This document shows, piece by piece, positions 6,799 to 15,395 of a DNA stretch of 64,000 bases. The notes beneath the pieces were generated by a model, which saw only the letters and a program-made list of their open reading frames with translations, made no database searches and was not told where the DNA came from. The stretch comes from Candidatus Mailhella merdavium (GTDB lineage: Bacteria; Desulfobacterota; Desulfovibrionia; Desulfovibrionales; Desulfovibrionaceae): positions 37,184 through 101,183 of the forward strand of contig DWXS01000009.1 of assembly GCA_019119045.1 (NCBI GenBank), written 5' to 3'. The position numbers were made by a program, and so were the translations under genes. Positions within the stretch are counted from its first letter, which is position 1. Each line of letters opens with the position of its first letter.

Positions 6799-9773
6799 TG
6801 TTCCCCCGCTACTTCGTTGGCAATTTCCTGGATGACGTTGACGACTTTCCCATCGACGTCGCTCTGGTCTTCGACCTTGCGCCTGCGGCGTTCTACTTCG
6901 GCCTTGGCTGAACCGCCGGGAAAACGAGCGGCCAGCCGCCGCAGGGTTTCGGACGGCCCCAGGCGCTGATAGAGATTGTTGCGGATAGCCACGTCTTCCG
7001 TGGTGGTGGAAAAGGCCCAGAGGGATTGCGGGCCTATGGTCAGGCTGAGGACAAGCTGGGACATGCCCGAACCAGTCCTGAACAGGGCAATGAGATTGGA
7101 ACCGGCCTTGCCGGGCTTGCCCAGCCGCGAGAGCGCATGGCGGCAGGCTCCGTTCAGACCAAAGCGTTCCGAGAGATTGTCGATGCTTTTCTCGGTTCCG
7201 GAACCGAGGATGACCACCGTGGTGGCAAGCTCGTCCGTGATGATTTTGGGAATGTCGTCAATGGACTGCGTGTACAGCCCAATGGACAGGTTCCACTTGC
7301 GTGATTCCCGCGCCATTGTGGTCATATCGGCCTGAAGCTGGCCTGCCACCGAGACGTTGTTGGTCACACGGTGAGCCTCGTCGTAGCACAATCTTTTGGG
7401 GTCTTCCCGGATGGCCTCAATGCGTCCGGCATGGTAGTCCTGATAGTATTCGGGCATGAGCTGCACATCAGCGGGCATCAAAAAGAAGCGCGAACCAAGA
7501 ACGTGTCGGGCCAGCATGTACATGACCGCCGACTGTCTGTCCGCCGTGGCACCGCCGCGCGGAGCCACTTCGTCCAGGTCGAGACTGACGATCTGCGCGT
7601 CGCCCAAATCGAACCGCGTGGGTTCCTTCAGGATGACATACGCTTCAATGGCATCCAGCAGAGAGCGCCAGACATTGTTGATGGTATGTTCCTCATAGGT
7701 GTTCTGGATGCCCTTGTTCTGCCGGATTTGCGCGCCCACATCGGCCAGCAGCGGCACGGCATAGCGTTGCGCCTGCAATGCCTCATGCACATGACCCCGT
7801 TCAAAAAGTCCATCCACCACTTCCCACCATGAGGTTGAAGCGTCGCGGCTGATACCTTCATGGACAATAAGTTCGTGCAGTTCCGGCAGGACGTTGGGCT
7901 GATAGAGCCGGGGATGATTGCCGTCCGAGAGTTCCTCATAGGCAAGGTCAATGGCCCGGCCTATCAGACCCGGCACGCCGTCCGCCGGAGCCGTTACATC
8001 CAGCGGCGTGGCCAGCAGCGACAGCAGGTTGACCAGAAACGCCTTGTGCGAGGGCAGGGGCTTGCGGCACCCCAACGGCGTGTCAAAGGGATTGACGGCA
8101 TAGTCCGGCGTCATCCTGAGCCGGTGATAGGCGGCAAGGTGCTTTTTCCCTTCGGGCAGGTTTTCTTTCAGGAGCGTGATAAGGCCGGAGGAAGACGGCC
8201 CCACGTCCACGATGGACAGCCACGGCAGGCGGGACAGCCCGGCCTGCGTGACAAAGGCGAAGTTCATGGCGTTGAGGAAAACTGACTTCCCGCCGCCCAT
8301 CGGAGCTACCCCCAGATCAATCCATGCGGCCTGCTCCGAGGAATTGGGCGCAAAGGGCATGATTTTGCCGTCCTGCGTGCGGAACAGAAGGCTTCCTTCT
8401 TTCCACGGCGAAGCCGAACGCAAGGGCCACATGCCGATGGCGTCCTGAAGCGGCGCGGCTGTGACCGGGGCCGGACTGGACGGCATCAGGCCGGGCAGGG
8501 TCGCGGTAACGCCGAGCAGCGGGTCGCCAAGAGCTTCCGTTACATCACACGTTCCCCATCCCTGAACAGCTTTGGAGAGTTCCGCCATCCGTCGCCTGAG
8601 CAGAAGATGAGCCTCCCGTTCACTTTCCCGCACACAGGCCCAGGTGCAGAGGCAGATGCGGAACTTCACGCAGCACACGCCTTCCAAATCCAGTGTGCGC
8701 AAGGTTTCCACAGCATTATTGAGACGTTTGTTGTCCGCGTTTGTGAACGCCAGAATCGCTGCCAGCAACGGCTTGAGACCCATGTTCAGGCCGCCGTCTT
8801 CCAGCAGAAAAGACATTCGATACGGCAACCGCTCGTCCCGCCGAGCCAGCACCCGGAAGAAGTCCTGGAAGGGTTTGGGCGTCTGCGGCATGAGCGTCAT
8901 AATCAGCGGCCCATAGATGCGCTCGCCTATTCGGATTGCGCTCCGCGACACCATGTTCCCCTCGCGCGGCCAGAGCTGCGTTCTGAAGTCCGGGTACAGG
9001 ACGTTATGCAATTCCTCTCTTTTGCCCGTGTCCGGGTCAGGCAGACGGAGCGGCAGGGGATCGCCGGGCACAAGCGCCCGCCATGCCCGGTTGGTGAACT
9101 CCGGCGCGATGCACAGGCGAATGTCACGCAGGGCGTCATGCGCCGTGAGCGGCCAAGCCAGCAAATCCGCCTGCCGGAAGGCATCAAGAACACCAGTGAG
9201 AAAGCCGTTGTGCGCGTCATGCAGGGCGGCGACGGCACGGGCAATCTGCTGACAACCTGCAAGTGTGGGCATTTTGGACATGGCCGTGTCGCGTTCCTTC
9301 AGCGCCGTCTTCCGCAGAGTGTCGGGCAACACGGCGGGCCGCGTCCACAGTACAATCCAGCATTTTTCAAGGGCGCAGTAGCGTTGCAGCGCATGGCCCC
9401 AATCCTCCAGCAGCGGGCCGATATGCAGGCCGAGGTTGTGCGCCGTCAGACGGGACGGCTGGAGCAGTTCGGCAATTCGTTCCCCGCTGCTTTCCGGGTC
9501 ATATTCAAAGACCACCTGAAGCGCATGGCCCGGTTTGGAAAGCGTGGCCTGGAGCTTTTCCGTCAGACCGGAGACGATGGCCGCGTATTCTTCCACCCCC
9601 ACATGCTTCAGCGAACCTTCCAGATGCAGGAGACTGACAAGGCTCCCGTCATCGGCCACCAGTACGCCGTTATCCACGGTTTCCAGCCTGCAATAGCTGT
9701 GAACCGGCCCGGCGAATGCTTCCGAGAGAGCGCGGATGCCGCGATCCACGCCGTTGACAAGTATATCAAGCAT
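6795..9773 (-). CDS. dotO: DotO/IcmB/TraU (VirB4-like) secretion ATPase
   Basis: Predicted 992 residues. The ATG at 9773 shares one base with the dotI stop (TAATG), which favours it over upstream in-frame starts. It is a large cytoplasmic AAA-like ATPase. The Walker A segment APMGGGKS lies at about residues 490-497, and a Walker B segment RLCYDEA ends at about residue 800. The N-terminal half has no obvious catalytic motif, as in the family. It powers assembly or substrate transfer together with DotB. Length and motif placement agree with DotO/TraU of about 1000 residues. Confidence 0.85.
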   Translation of the reverse strand: MLDILVNGVDRGIRALSEAFAGPVHSYCRLETVDNGVLVADDGSLVSLLHLEGSLKHVGVEEYAAIVSGLTEKLQATLSKPGHALQVVFEYDPESSGERIAELLQPSRLTAHNLGLHIGPLLEDWGHALQRYCALEKCWIVLWTRPAVLPDTLRKTALKERDTAMSKMPTLAGCQQIARAVAALHDAHNGFLTGVLDAFRQADLLAWPLTAHDALRDIRLCIAPEFTNRAWRALVPGDPLPLRLPDPDTGKREELHNVLYPDFRTQLWPREGNMVSRSAIRIGERIYGPLIMTLMPQTPKPFQDFFRVLARRDERLPYRMSFLLEDGGLNMGLKPLLAAILAFTNADNKRLNNAVETLRTLDLEGVCCVKFRICLCTWACVRESEREAHLLLRRRMAELSKAVQGWGTCDVTEALGDPLLGVTATLPGLMPSSPAPVTAAPLQDAIGMWPLRSASPWKEGSLLFRTQDGKIMPFAPNSSEQAAWIDLGVAPMGGGKSVFLNAMNFAFVTQAGLSRLPWLSIVDVGPSSSGLITLLKENLPEGKKHLAAYHRLRMTPDYAVNPFDTPLGCRKPLPSHKAFLVNLLSLLATPLDVTAPADGVPGLIGRAIDLAYEELSDGNHPRLYQPNVLPELHELIVHEGISRDASTSWWEVVDGLFERGHVHEALQAQRYAVPLLADVGAQIRQNKGIQNTYEEHTINNVWRSLLDAIEAYVILKEPTRFDLGDAQIVSLDLDEVAPRGGATADRQSAVMYMLARHVLGSRFFLMPADVQLMPEYYQDYHAGRIEAIREDPKRLCYDEAHRVTNNVSVAGQLQADMTTMARESRKWNLSIGLYTQSIDDIPKIITDELATTVVILGSGTEKSIDNLSERFGLNGACRHALSRLGKPGKAGSNLIALFRTGSGMSQLVLSLTIGPQSLWAFSTTTEDVAIRNNLYQRLGPSETLRRLAARFPGGSAKAEVERRRRKVEDQSDVDGKVVNVIQEIANEVAGEQ

Positions 9774-10480
9774 TACGCATCCCTCTTGAGTACGACTTGC
9801 TGAATGACCACGCCGCGCGGCGTCTTTGCCGTGGACGCGCGGCAAACAAGGACTGTGGCAAGGAGTTTTTGCGTGCTTTCCACGCCCTGGCTGGATTCGT
9901 AGGAAACAATCAGGGGAAACTCGACTTTCCATGTGGCCTTGCCGCCCACCAGACCGGAAGCGATGATTACCGGGGCGCGTGTGGCGACGGCGGAAGCGGA
10001 AAGTCGCTTGTCCCGGATCATGTCCAGAACGCCGGAACTTTGCAGGGAAGCCAGAAAAGACTTGTAGGCCGCGTCATCAAAATGGGGCCGAATGGTTTCC
10101 AGCTTCTCGCGCCACTCAAGGAAGTTGAGCGACATGGCCCCGGTGATGGCGTTCGACGCCCAGGTCAGCAGGCCCTCCTGCGTGAGCAGCGGCTGGTCGA
10201 GCGGTACCATAGGCGCAAGCCGCAAGTCCGGCGTGGCCGCGAAGTATTGCGGCTTCGGCTGGTTCAGGAGCAGGATGGCGGCAACGCCCAGACTGGCGCA
10301 CAAGGCCACGGTCAGAGCGAGAGCCAGTTTCATGGCCCGGCGGAACTGTGCCCTGTACCAGTTCAGCCCCCCAATGACGGCGGCGGCATCCGGGGTGGGC
10401 GACGAGGCATGAGCTTCCTTCATGCCTTGAGCCTGTTCCTGAGACTCCGGGGCGTCTTTTTGTTTTTTGAAAAGGTTCAT
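9773..10480 (-). CDS. dotI: DotI/IcmL/TraM-like inner-membrane protein
   Basis: 235 residues. The N-terminus is cytoplasmic and polar, with a conserved-looking NWYRAQFRRAMKLALAL entry into one transmembrane helix at about residues 51-72. A periplasmic domain of about 150 residues follows, including a TWASNAI segment typical of the IcmL family. DotI forms an inner-membrane subcomplex with DotJ in Dot/Icm systems; its periplasmic domain resembles VirB8. No second copy (DotJ) is seen next to it. It overlaps dotO by one base. Confidence 0.8.
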   Translation of the reverse strand: MNLFKKQKDAPESQEQAQGMKEAHASSPTPDAAAVIGGLNWYRAQFRRAMKLALALTVALCASLGVAAILLLNQPKPQYFAATPDLRLAPMVPLDQPLLTQEGLLTWASNAITGAMSLNFLEWREKLETIRPHFDDAAYKSFLASLQSSGVLDMIRDKRLSASAVATRAPVIIASGLVGGKATWKVEFPLIVSYESSQGVESTQKLLATVLVCRASTAKTPRGVVIQQVVLKRDA

Positions 10481-10497
10481 GCCTCATCGCCTCACGC

Positions 10498-10887
10498 TTA
10501 CAGGCCCAATTCGCCCATGCCGGAAGTCTGGTCGCTTCCGAACAGCGTCGCGGAACCGGAACCGAGGAGTTCTCCCAGACCGAGCGCCAACGCTCCGATA
10601 ACCACCTTGGTCAGACCGCCCGCGTAAGTGCTTTGTCCCTGATTTTTCGTGGCCTTATACATATCCACGGTGCCCCATACGCCCATACCCGCTCCGGCAG
10701 CGTATCCGGCAAGTGTGATGCCTTTGGCCACGCCCTTGGCGTTGTCAGCCACGTTTTCACCCATTTCGCCAAACGTGACGGCGGCATGGACTATTTCGGG
10801 AGCGAACAGCCAGACAGCGGCCATGCCCATGAAAACGGCGGTGAAACGAAGGGGAGAGATGGAAAAGGTATTCTTGACGATATTCAT
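10498..10887 (-). CDS. icmD: IcmD/DotP-like small membrane protein
   Basis: 129 residues. A signal-like N-terminal helix ends near AHA at about residue 35. A second hydrophobic segment spans about residues 57-72 and a third about 93-110, and the C-terminus contains ATLFGS. The GYAAGAGMGVWG segment followed by a YKATKNQGQ stretch matches the pattern of the IcmD family. These are inner-membrane components of type IVB systems with VirB2-like size and topology. It lies 17 bases after dotI in map order and 12 bases from the next gene, all in one operon. Confidence 0.65.
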   Translation of the reverse strand: MNIVKNTFSISPLRFTAVFMGMAAVWLFAPEIVHAAVTFGEMGENVADNAKGVAKGITLAGYAAGAGMGVWGTVDMYKATKNQGQSTYAGGLTKVVIGALALGLGELLGSGSATLFGSDQTSGMGELGL

Positions 10888-10899
10888 GGTTTTTCTCCA

Positions 10900-11406
10900 T
10901 TAGCCAAGGATGTTGGCGATATATGTTTGCACGTCGCCTCCTATGGTGGCTCCGATGCCGCGCAGGAAGGTGACGAGGTTGACGGCGAGTATTCCGCCGA
11001 ACAGATGAACGAGGCCCCGGCTGAGGTTCATGGGCTGATTGGGGGTGTCGCGCATGAGACACAGCCCCCGCGCAATACCGATGAGGCCCACCGTGGCGAT
11101 GGCGTACACCGCGAACTGGATGTAGACGGAACCGGGTGAGGACGGCGGGCTGTAGCTCAATGACTGTTCCGAGCTTTGGTTGAATACCGTCATGGAAAGG
11201 GAATCCATGAGTGCCGGTAAGTTGAGCAGCAACACAGCGCAGACGAATGTCCATACTGCTGTGGAGCGGTTGAAGCGGTGCTTGTGACTGATGGCCTGCC
11301 CAAGCGAAACCACGGCGAAGGCGACGCCCACCAGGTAGGCCAGCCGGACAAGCACCGGCCACCATTGCTGCAAGTGCGGGATGACGTTGGCGACGTAGTT
11401 GTCCAT
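10900..11406 (-). CDS. icmC: IcmC/DotE-like (TraQ-position) membrane protein
   Basis: 168 residues with four hydrophobic helices at about residues 17-36, 48-66, 95-112 and 130-150. Gene position (between DotG and the IcmD-like gene), size and multi-helix topology agree with IcmC/DotE or TraQ proteins, which sit in the inner membrane. No catalytic motif is visible. Its start lies five bases from the dotG stop. Confidence 0.6.
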   Translation of the reverse strand: MDNYVANVIPHLQQWWPVLVRLAYLVGVAFAVVSLGQAISHKHRFNRSTAVWTFVCAVLLLNLPALMDSLSMTVFNQSSEQSLSYSPPSSPGSVYIQFAVYAIATVGLIGIARGLCLMRDTPNQPMNLSRGLVHLFGGILAVNLVTFLRGIGATIGGDVQTYIANILG

Positions 11407-11410
11407 GATC

Positions 11411-12523
11411 TCACCTGTCCTTGACGTTCAGGACGAGAACGCCCACGGGAGTGCCGCTTTCCAGTCGGACGGTCGGCGGACGGTCAAAGCCCTTTTCAAA
11501 GATTTTTCCGGCCTTTTCCCCTACCTTCCCGGCGGCTATCCATGCCTGGTCTTCCACGCTGTAGGTGTTCCAGACCATCTGGTCAGTAGTGTCATTGCCG
11601 TAGCCGTAGATGGTGCTTTGTGCGCCGCTGTAGCGTTTGGCGCTTCCCAGGCCCTCAAGGAAGGCGGACGCGACAAGCCCGCCCCAGCGTGAGAAAAAGT
11701 GGGTATCCACGGAACTGGCGACCGAGGCTTCCGAGGTGGACGGGTCAACGGCATAGGCTTCAAGCTGAACCGTTTCGCCGGAAGGCAGAACGGCCCGGTT
11801 GAAGGCCAGCACAAGGCGTTCGTCATGCCGTTGGAAACTGCCCATCAGGCGGGCATTTTTGTATTCCCCAGAGGTGACTGTCGCCAGCACGGCGGACGGC
11901 ACATCCGAGTTTACGCCCACATCCACAATGGCATAGAGCAGATCGCCCGGCTTGAGCGTCACGGCGGGAGGCGTGTTCCCTGACTGCGTTGTCTCTGACG
12001 TTGCCGCAACAGGCGTGGCGACAGGAGCTGTTTCCTCCGAGAAGTCGCGCAGGTAGATAATCCTGCCTTCACCCACGGCAACGGCGGACAGTTTCGTATC
12101 CAACGCCGTCAAATCATCCATCATGCGCTTGAGCATGGTATTGTCCGTGCGGGGCGTCTGGACGGGCGCGGTTCGCACCGGCGCGACCGGGGGCACGGGC
12201 GGGGGCGTGTCTTCCTTTTTCATCACCACCGACTTTCGTTGCCCTACAGGCGTGGGGATAAAACTCTCGCCTGTTTTGAGGGCTTCATTAGCCTGCCGAG
12301 CATCGTGTTCTTTCAGCTTCTGATTATATTCTTCCGATCCTTCGCCTCCCGCCTTGCCGCTGATGGCGTCCGTCCTTGCCGAAGTCAGGCTGGCCGTGGC
12401 GAACGGTTTTTCCGGGGAGAACAGGAAAAAGGACGCGAGAAGTATGGAGACGGCGAGCGCAACCCCCAGAAGGCTGAACAGGATGAGCCGCCGCTTTTTT
12501 TCCGTGCTTGTCATATCGCTCAT
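11411..12523 (-). CDS. dotG: DotG/IcmE/TraO core-channel protein
   Basis: 370 residues. A short cytoplasmic N-terminus (residues 1-12) is followed by a transmembrane helix at about 13-32. Then come a Pro/Thr-rich linker to about residue 140 and a C-terminal TrbI/VirB10-like beta domain (PGDLLYAIVDVGVNSDVPS onward). DotG spans both membranes and joins the inner-membrane complex to the DotC-DotD-DotH outer ring. Legionella DotG is far longer because of a repeat region; this version has the compact plasmid TraO-like form. It lies nine bases downstream of dotH. Confidence 0.85.
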   Translation of the reverse strand: MSDMTSTEKKRRLILFSLLGVALAVSILLASFFLFSPEKPFATASLTSARTDAISGKAGGEGSEEYNQKLKEHDARQANEALKTGESFIPTPVGQRKSVVMKKEDTPPPVPPVAPVRTAPVQTPRTDNTMLKRMMDDLTALDTKLSAVAVGEGRIIYLRDFSEETAPVATPVAATSETTQSGNTPPAVTLKPGDLLYAIVDVGVNSDVPSAVLATVTSGEYKNARLMGSFQRHDERLVLAFNRAVLPSGETVQLEAYAVDPSTSEASVASSVDTHFFSRWGGLVASAFLEGLGSAKRYSGAQSTIYGYGNDTTDQMVWNTYSVEDQAWIAAGKVGEKAGKIFEKGFDRPPTVRLESGTPVGVLVLNVKDR

Positions 12524-12532
12524 GGCGTATCC

Positions 12533-13474
12533 TCATTTGGAAACTTGCAGGCGGATTGTCTGGATTTGTCCGTTTCTGGAAATCATCAACCGTGACGTGA
12601 CCGGAATCTCGTAGCATCTGGTATTGCCCGCACCGTTGACCACGGCTGTCCAGGCGGGCCACATCAGGCTGTGGCTGGTTCTGACGTAGTGCTTGCCGTT
12701 GTGACTCCAGACAAGCACGTCATCAGTCTCCGGTTCCACGCGGACGCGCACGGCTTTTTTCGGCGGAACGCGATCAAGAAAGGCCAGCATGGAGGAATCC
12801 GCCGTTTCCTTGATGTCTCTGATAATCGGGAGGGCGGCTTTCGGGCCGTGATGGGCAAGTTGGAACAGCACCAGCGCGTCCGCCTTGCGTTCCGGCGCAC
12901 GCACGGAATCCGATTCCAGCCGAACGACCAGCGGCATGTCCCGGCCTTCCAGCGTCACCACAATGGTGGACGTGGCATACCCCTGCGTGGGCATAACGTT
13001 GAGCAGGTTTCCGTCCGGCAGTTCCGGGCGCAGCACCTGAAAGAAGGACGGCCCACCGTTGGTCACGGAGGTGATCGGCCAGGGCTGACCAGTGGAATCA
13101 TGGAACACCAGCGAGGTAGCGACATTGGCCGTAGTGTGGACAGCCACGGGAGAGCGGCCCGGCTCCAGCGTCACGCGCACCGTGCGTGTGTTCAATGTCG
13201 GAGACACGGGCAGCAGGGCGCGGTCGCGCTCATCCGAACGCGAGCGATATTCCTGTATCTGCTCTTGATCCAGCGGCATCATCTGCCGCAGACTCTCTTC
13301 AAACAGGGCTTGGGCGTCCCGCGCTTTTTTGTCCGCCGTGTCCTGGGCGGCGTTCTTTTCCGTCTGTCCGAGAACCGTGTTTTGTTTTTCGGGCGGCGTG
13401 GCGGGCGTCTCATCCGCAAACGCCGGTCGCCCGGCGAGGACGGTCAAGGCCAGAAGACAGCATATTTTCTTCAC
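12533..13474 (-). CDS. dotH: DotH/IcmK/TraN outer-membrane core protein
   Basis: 313 residues with a signal peptide (about residues 1-20, ending AFA). A Gln/Glu-rich helical segment reaches to about residue 90, and a beta-rich C-terminal domain follows that includes a TSLVFHDSTGQPWPI stretch typical of DotH/IcmK. DotH forms the outer-membrane ring with lipoproteins DotC and DotD. The gene is the first recognisable secretion gene of the operon and is followed nine bases later by dotG. Confidence 0.85.
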   Translation of the reverse strand: MKKICCLLALTVLAGRPAFADETPATPPEKQNTVLGQTEKNAAQDTADKKARDAQALFEESLRQMMPLDQEQIQEYRSRSDERDRALLPVSPTLNTRTVRVTLEPGRSPVAVHTTANVATSLVFHDSTGQPWPITSVTNGGPSFFQVLRPELPDGNLLNVMPTQGYATSTIVVTLEGRDMPLVVRLESDSVRAPERKADALVLFQLAHHGPKAALPIIRDIKETADSSMLAFLDRVPPKKAVRVRVEPETDDVLVWSHNGKHYVRTSHSLMWPAWTAVVNGAGNTRCYEIPVTSRLMISRNGQIQTIRLQVSK

Positions 13475-13484
13475 GATGAATCCC

Positions 13485-14651
13485 TTATGTGTAAGCGGTT
13501 ATGGGAAAATCAGGCGCACCGAAGACGCTTTCCCTACGGAACGTCGCGCCCATGCCCTTCAGAATTTCTCCCACTGAACGACACGGATTTCCGCCGTTCT
13601 TTCGGACAACCAGCGGCGCTTCCCGTTGCATCCGGTATTCGACAGTCTGGCGGCGTTTGTAATCCTGGAGAAACTCGCTGATGCTCAGGGTATTTCCTGG
13701 TGGCACATCGTCCGCCGATGGCGCGCGGTCTTGGGAATGCAGGTGCAGCCAGATGCCGAACGGCATGGCATCATTGGCGACAGGCGGAAATTTCGCCGCA
13801 AATGCATCGAACAGAGGCCGCAGTCGCGCCTTGTTCGCGATCCATGCCTCATGCTGGCGTTGTTCACGCTCCTCCCGTGCCTGCATTGCCCTCCGCAGGT
13901 CTTGCGTGCGTTCCTGTCCTGTCTGACCGGAGGGCCGCACCGGATCGAGCCAGCGTTGTCCGCGCAGCCAGTTGCCCATTTGCGGTACGAAGCGTCCCTG
14001 TTCGCGTTGCCAGCTTTCCGAGGAAGCAAAGCGTCGAATGGCGGCATGAAGTTCAGCCAAAGGCGGCAGCTCTCCACTTCGCAGGAGCTGGAGCCAGGCC
14101 AGACGTGCGAAGCCCTTGGCCTCCTTTTTGGGGTACATGGCCCAGGTGGATTCAAAATCCTGAAGAGAAGAAGCCGCACACCCCGCCGCAGGCGTTCCGA
14201 CCATGCGGCGAACAGGATTGACCGTCTCTCCGGGCATATGGGGGGAAAGGGGGGAGTATTTTTCTTTTCTTTGTTTGCTAAGATTGTTTAAGTAGCCAGA
14301 TTTTGTCTCATGGCAGCCAGCTTCTGACTGCTTGTCGGCAAAATGTGTCTCTTGCTTTTTGGTCAGTTCTTCAGGGCGCAGAAGATAGTAAACAGAAGAA
14401 CGGTATTGCTCCCGTTTGATGGAAATGAGTTTTTCTCTGACAAGTTCAGCAATGTAGTTTTTGACGCTGCTGATGCTGCATGAAAGTCGTTTGGCAAGCG
14501 TTGCCTGTGAAGGCCAGCAATGGTCTTTATCGGCGGCATAATCACACAAAATCGCGTACATGGTTTTTGCTCCAAACGTAATGGACATTTGCAGAACAAA
14601 CTGTGGCAGAATTGGGCCGTAAATATTTCCCTTTGGGGCAAACGTCTCCAT
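13485..14651 (-). CDS. Helix-turn-helix protein, replication-initiator-like
   Basis: 388 residues. Residues about 28-92 form a winged-helix domain of the HTH_36 kind seen in plasmid and phage replication proteins (CWPSQATLAKRLSCSISSVKNYI). A short linker with PLSPHMPG and then a DnaT/primosome-like C-terminal region (FESTWAMYPKKEAKG, MGNWLRGQRW) follow. It is the first gene of the transfer operon, with GGGAG upstream of the ATG. It may control the operon or help start replication of the excised element; neither is proven. The stop is 10 bases before the dotH start. Confidence 0.7.
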   Translation of the reverse strand: METFAPKGNIYGPILPQFVLQMSITFGAKTMYAILCDYAADKDHCWPSQATLAKRLSCSISSVKNYIAELVREKLISIKREQYRSSVYYLLRPEELTKKQETHFADKQSEAGCHETKSGYLNNLSKQRKEKYSPLSPHMPGETVNPVRRMVGTPAAGCAASSLQDFESTWAMYPKKEAKGFARLAWLQLLRSGELPPLAELHAAIRRFASSESWQREQGRFVPQMGNWLRGQRWLDPVRPSGQTGQERTQDLRRAMQAREEREQRQHEAWIANKARLRPLFDAFAAKFPPVANDAMPFGIWLHLHSQDRAPSADDVPPGNTLSISEFLQDYKRRQTVEYRMQREAPLVVRKNGGNPCRSVGEILKGMGATFRRESVFGAPDFPITAYT

Positions 14652-14699
14652 TTTTTCTTTCTCCCGGCCCGAAAAAAGACAAAAACAGCAGATTCGTTA

Positions 14700-14728
14700 T
14701 TGACAACGATGAACCTTACGGTTACTGT
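14700..14728 (+). promoter_or_regulatory. Possible promoter for a short plus-strand transcript
   Basis: A perfect TTGACA at 14700-14705 is followed, after 17 bases, by a weak -10 candidate TACTGT (14723-14728). It points toward the terminator at 14770-14799, giving a predicted RNA of about 65 bases opposite the leader of the HTH gene. Confidence 0.3.
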
Positions 14729-14733
14729 TGTTC

Positions 14734-14862
14734 TCACATTGCATTAGTAAGAACACAGTTCTGCAAGAAGCCGTTGAGTTGCCGCTCGACGGCTTTTTTG
14801 TTTTCCTGGGCTTGTGCTATTTCCTTAATGGAAAGTCCTCGTGAGGCGAGTTGGCGAATCAT
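14734..14862 (-). CDS. Possible 42-residue leader ORF upstream of the HTH gene
   Basis: An ATG at 14862 opens a 42-codon frame ending at 14734. The product contains LASRGLSIKEIAQAQE, which looks like the DNA-binding helix pair of a resolvase- or regulator-type HTH, so it may be a remnant of a larger regulator. An in-frame stop lies directly before the ATG and no ribosome site is visible. It is listed because it lies exactly opposite the candidate short transcript. Confidence 0.25.
   Translation of the reverse strand: MIRQLASRGLSIKEIAQAQENKKAVERQLNGFLQNCVLTNAM
14770..14799 (+). terminator. Intrinsic terminator
   Basis: Stem GCCGTTGAG / CTCGACGGC (one G-T pair) with a six-base loop TTGCCG, followed by TTTTTT at 14794-14799. 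It reads on the plus strand, where no coding gene precedes it. Confidence 0.6.
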
Positions 14863-15011
14863 TCAAACGTGGGCATCACGCATAGCCGTGGAAGCAGCGC
14901 CGGGGAGGCTTCCGGCGTCTGCCCGGAGTACGGTGCGGCCAGTGGAGGCGCACGTATGCGTGGGTGGGCGTCTGGAACCGAAGAAAGAAGGACGTGGCCG
15001 TATATGAAAAA

Positions 15012-15052
15012 AACTCCCGCCGACCATGTGGGACACATGGTCACAAGGAGTT
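15012..15052. repeat. Nested palindrome 1 (operator/oriT candidate)
   Basis: Perfect inverted repeat GACCATGTG-gga-CACATGGTC at 15022-15042. It is enclosed by a second pair, AACTCC (15012-15017) and GGAGTT (15047-15052), with four-base internal loops. No coding gene overlaps it. Confidence 0.7.
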
Positions 15053-15059
15053 CTGTACG

Positions 15060-15119
15060 GAGAACAAAAAGGAACACATCCGAAAAAAGTGAAATTTTTT
15101 CGGAAAAATTTTTGTTCTC
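15060..15119. repeat. Nested palindrome 2 (oriT/regulatory candidate)
   Basis: The outer arms GAGAACAAAAA (15060-15070) and TTTTTGTTCTC (15109-15119) pair perfectly over 11 bases. Inside, TCCGAAAAAA (15079-15088) and TTTTTTCGGA (15095-15104) pair perfectly over 10 bases. The 60-base block can extrude as one long cruciform. The surrounding 14863-15305 stretch holds no supported gene. Confidence 0.7.
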
Positions 15120-15305
15120 GATAACTACGGTATATTCTTGGGGAAATAAAAGCTGACTGGCAAAAAACGGATAAGAAAACGGATAAGCAACCAAGGAAGA
15201 AAGCCGGTAAAACCTGTCAGGCTCCGGCTCCGGTATCTTCCTATAAATATAAGAAATTAAAGAAAAACTGTCCGCATTGGACGTATTAGTCCGATATGTG
15301 AGGGA

Positions 15306-15328
15306 CTCTCTCTCTCTCTCTCTCTCTC
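15306..15328. repeat. (CT)n dinucleotide tract
   Basis: An uninterrupted CT run of 23 bases (11.5 units) in non-coding DNA, 67 bases before the insertion element. Such tracts change length by slippage; here it overlaps no gene or recognised promoter. Confidence 0.9.
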
Positions 15329-15395
15329 ATTCTTTTTTTCCTGGATATTTGTTATATTGTTATTCTATTGTAAACTGTTCTTATGTGTATGTCTA

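Noticed and set aside
15060..15119. Nested palindrome as an ordinary transcription terminator
   Set aside because: The stems are AT-rich, no gene ends nearby on either strand, and the two-arm nesting is not typical of intrinsic terminators.
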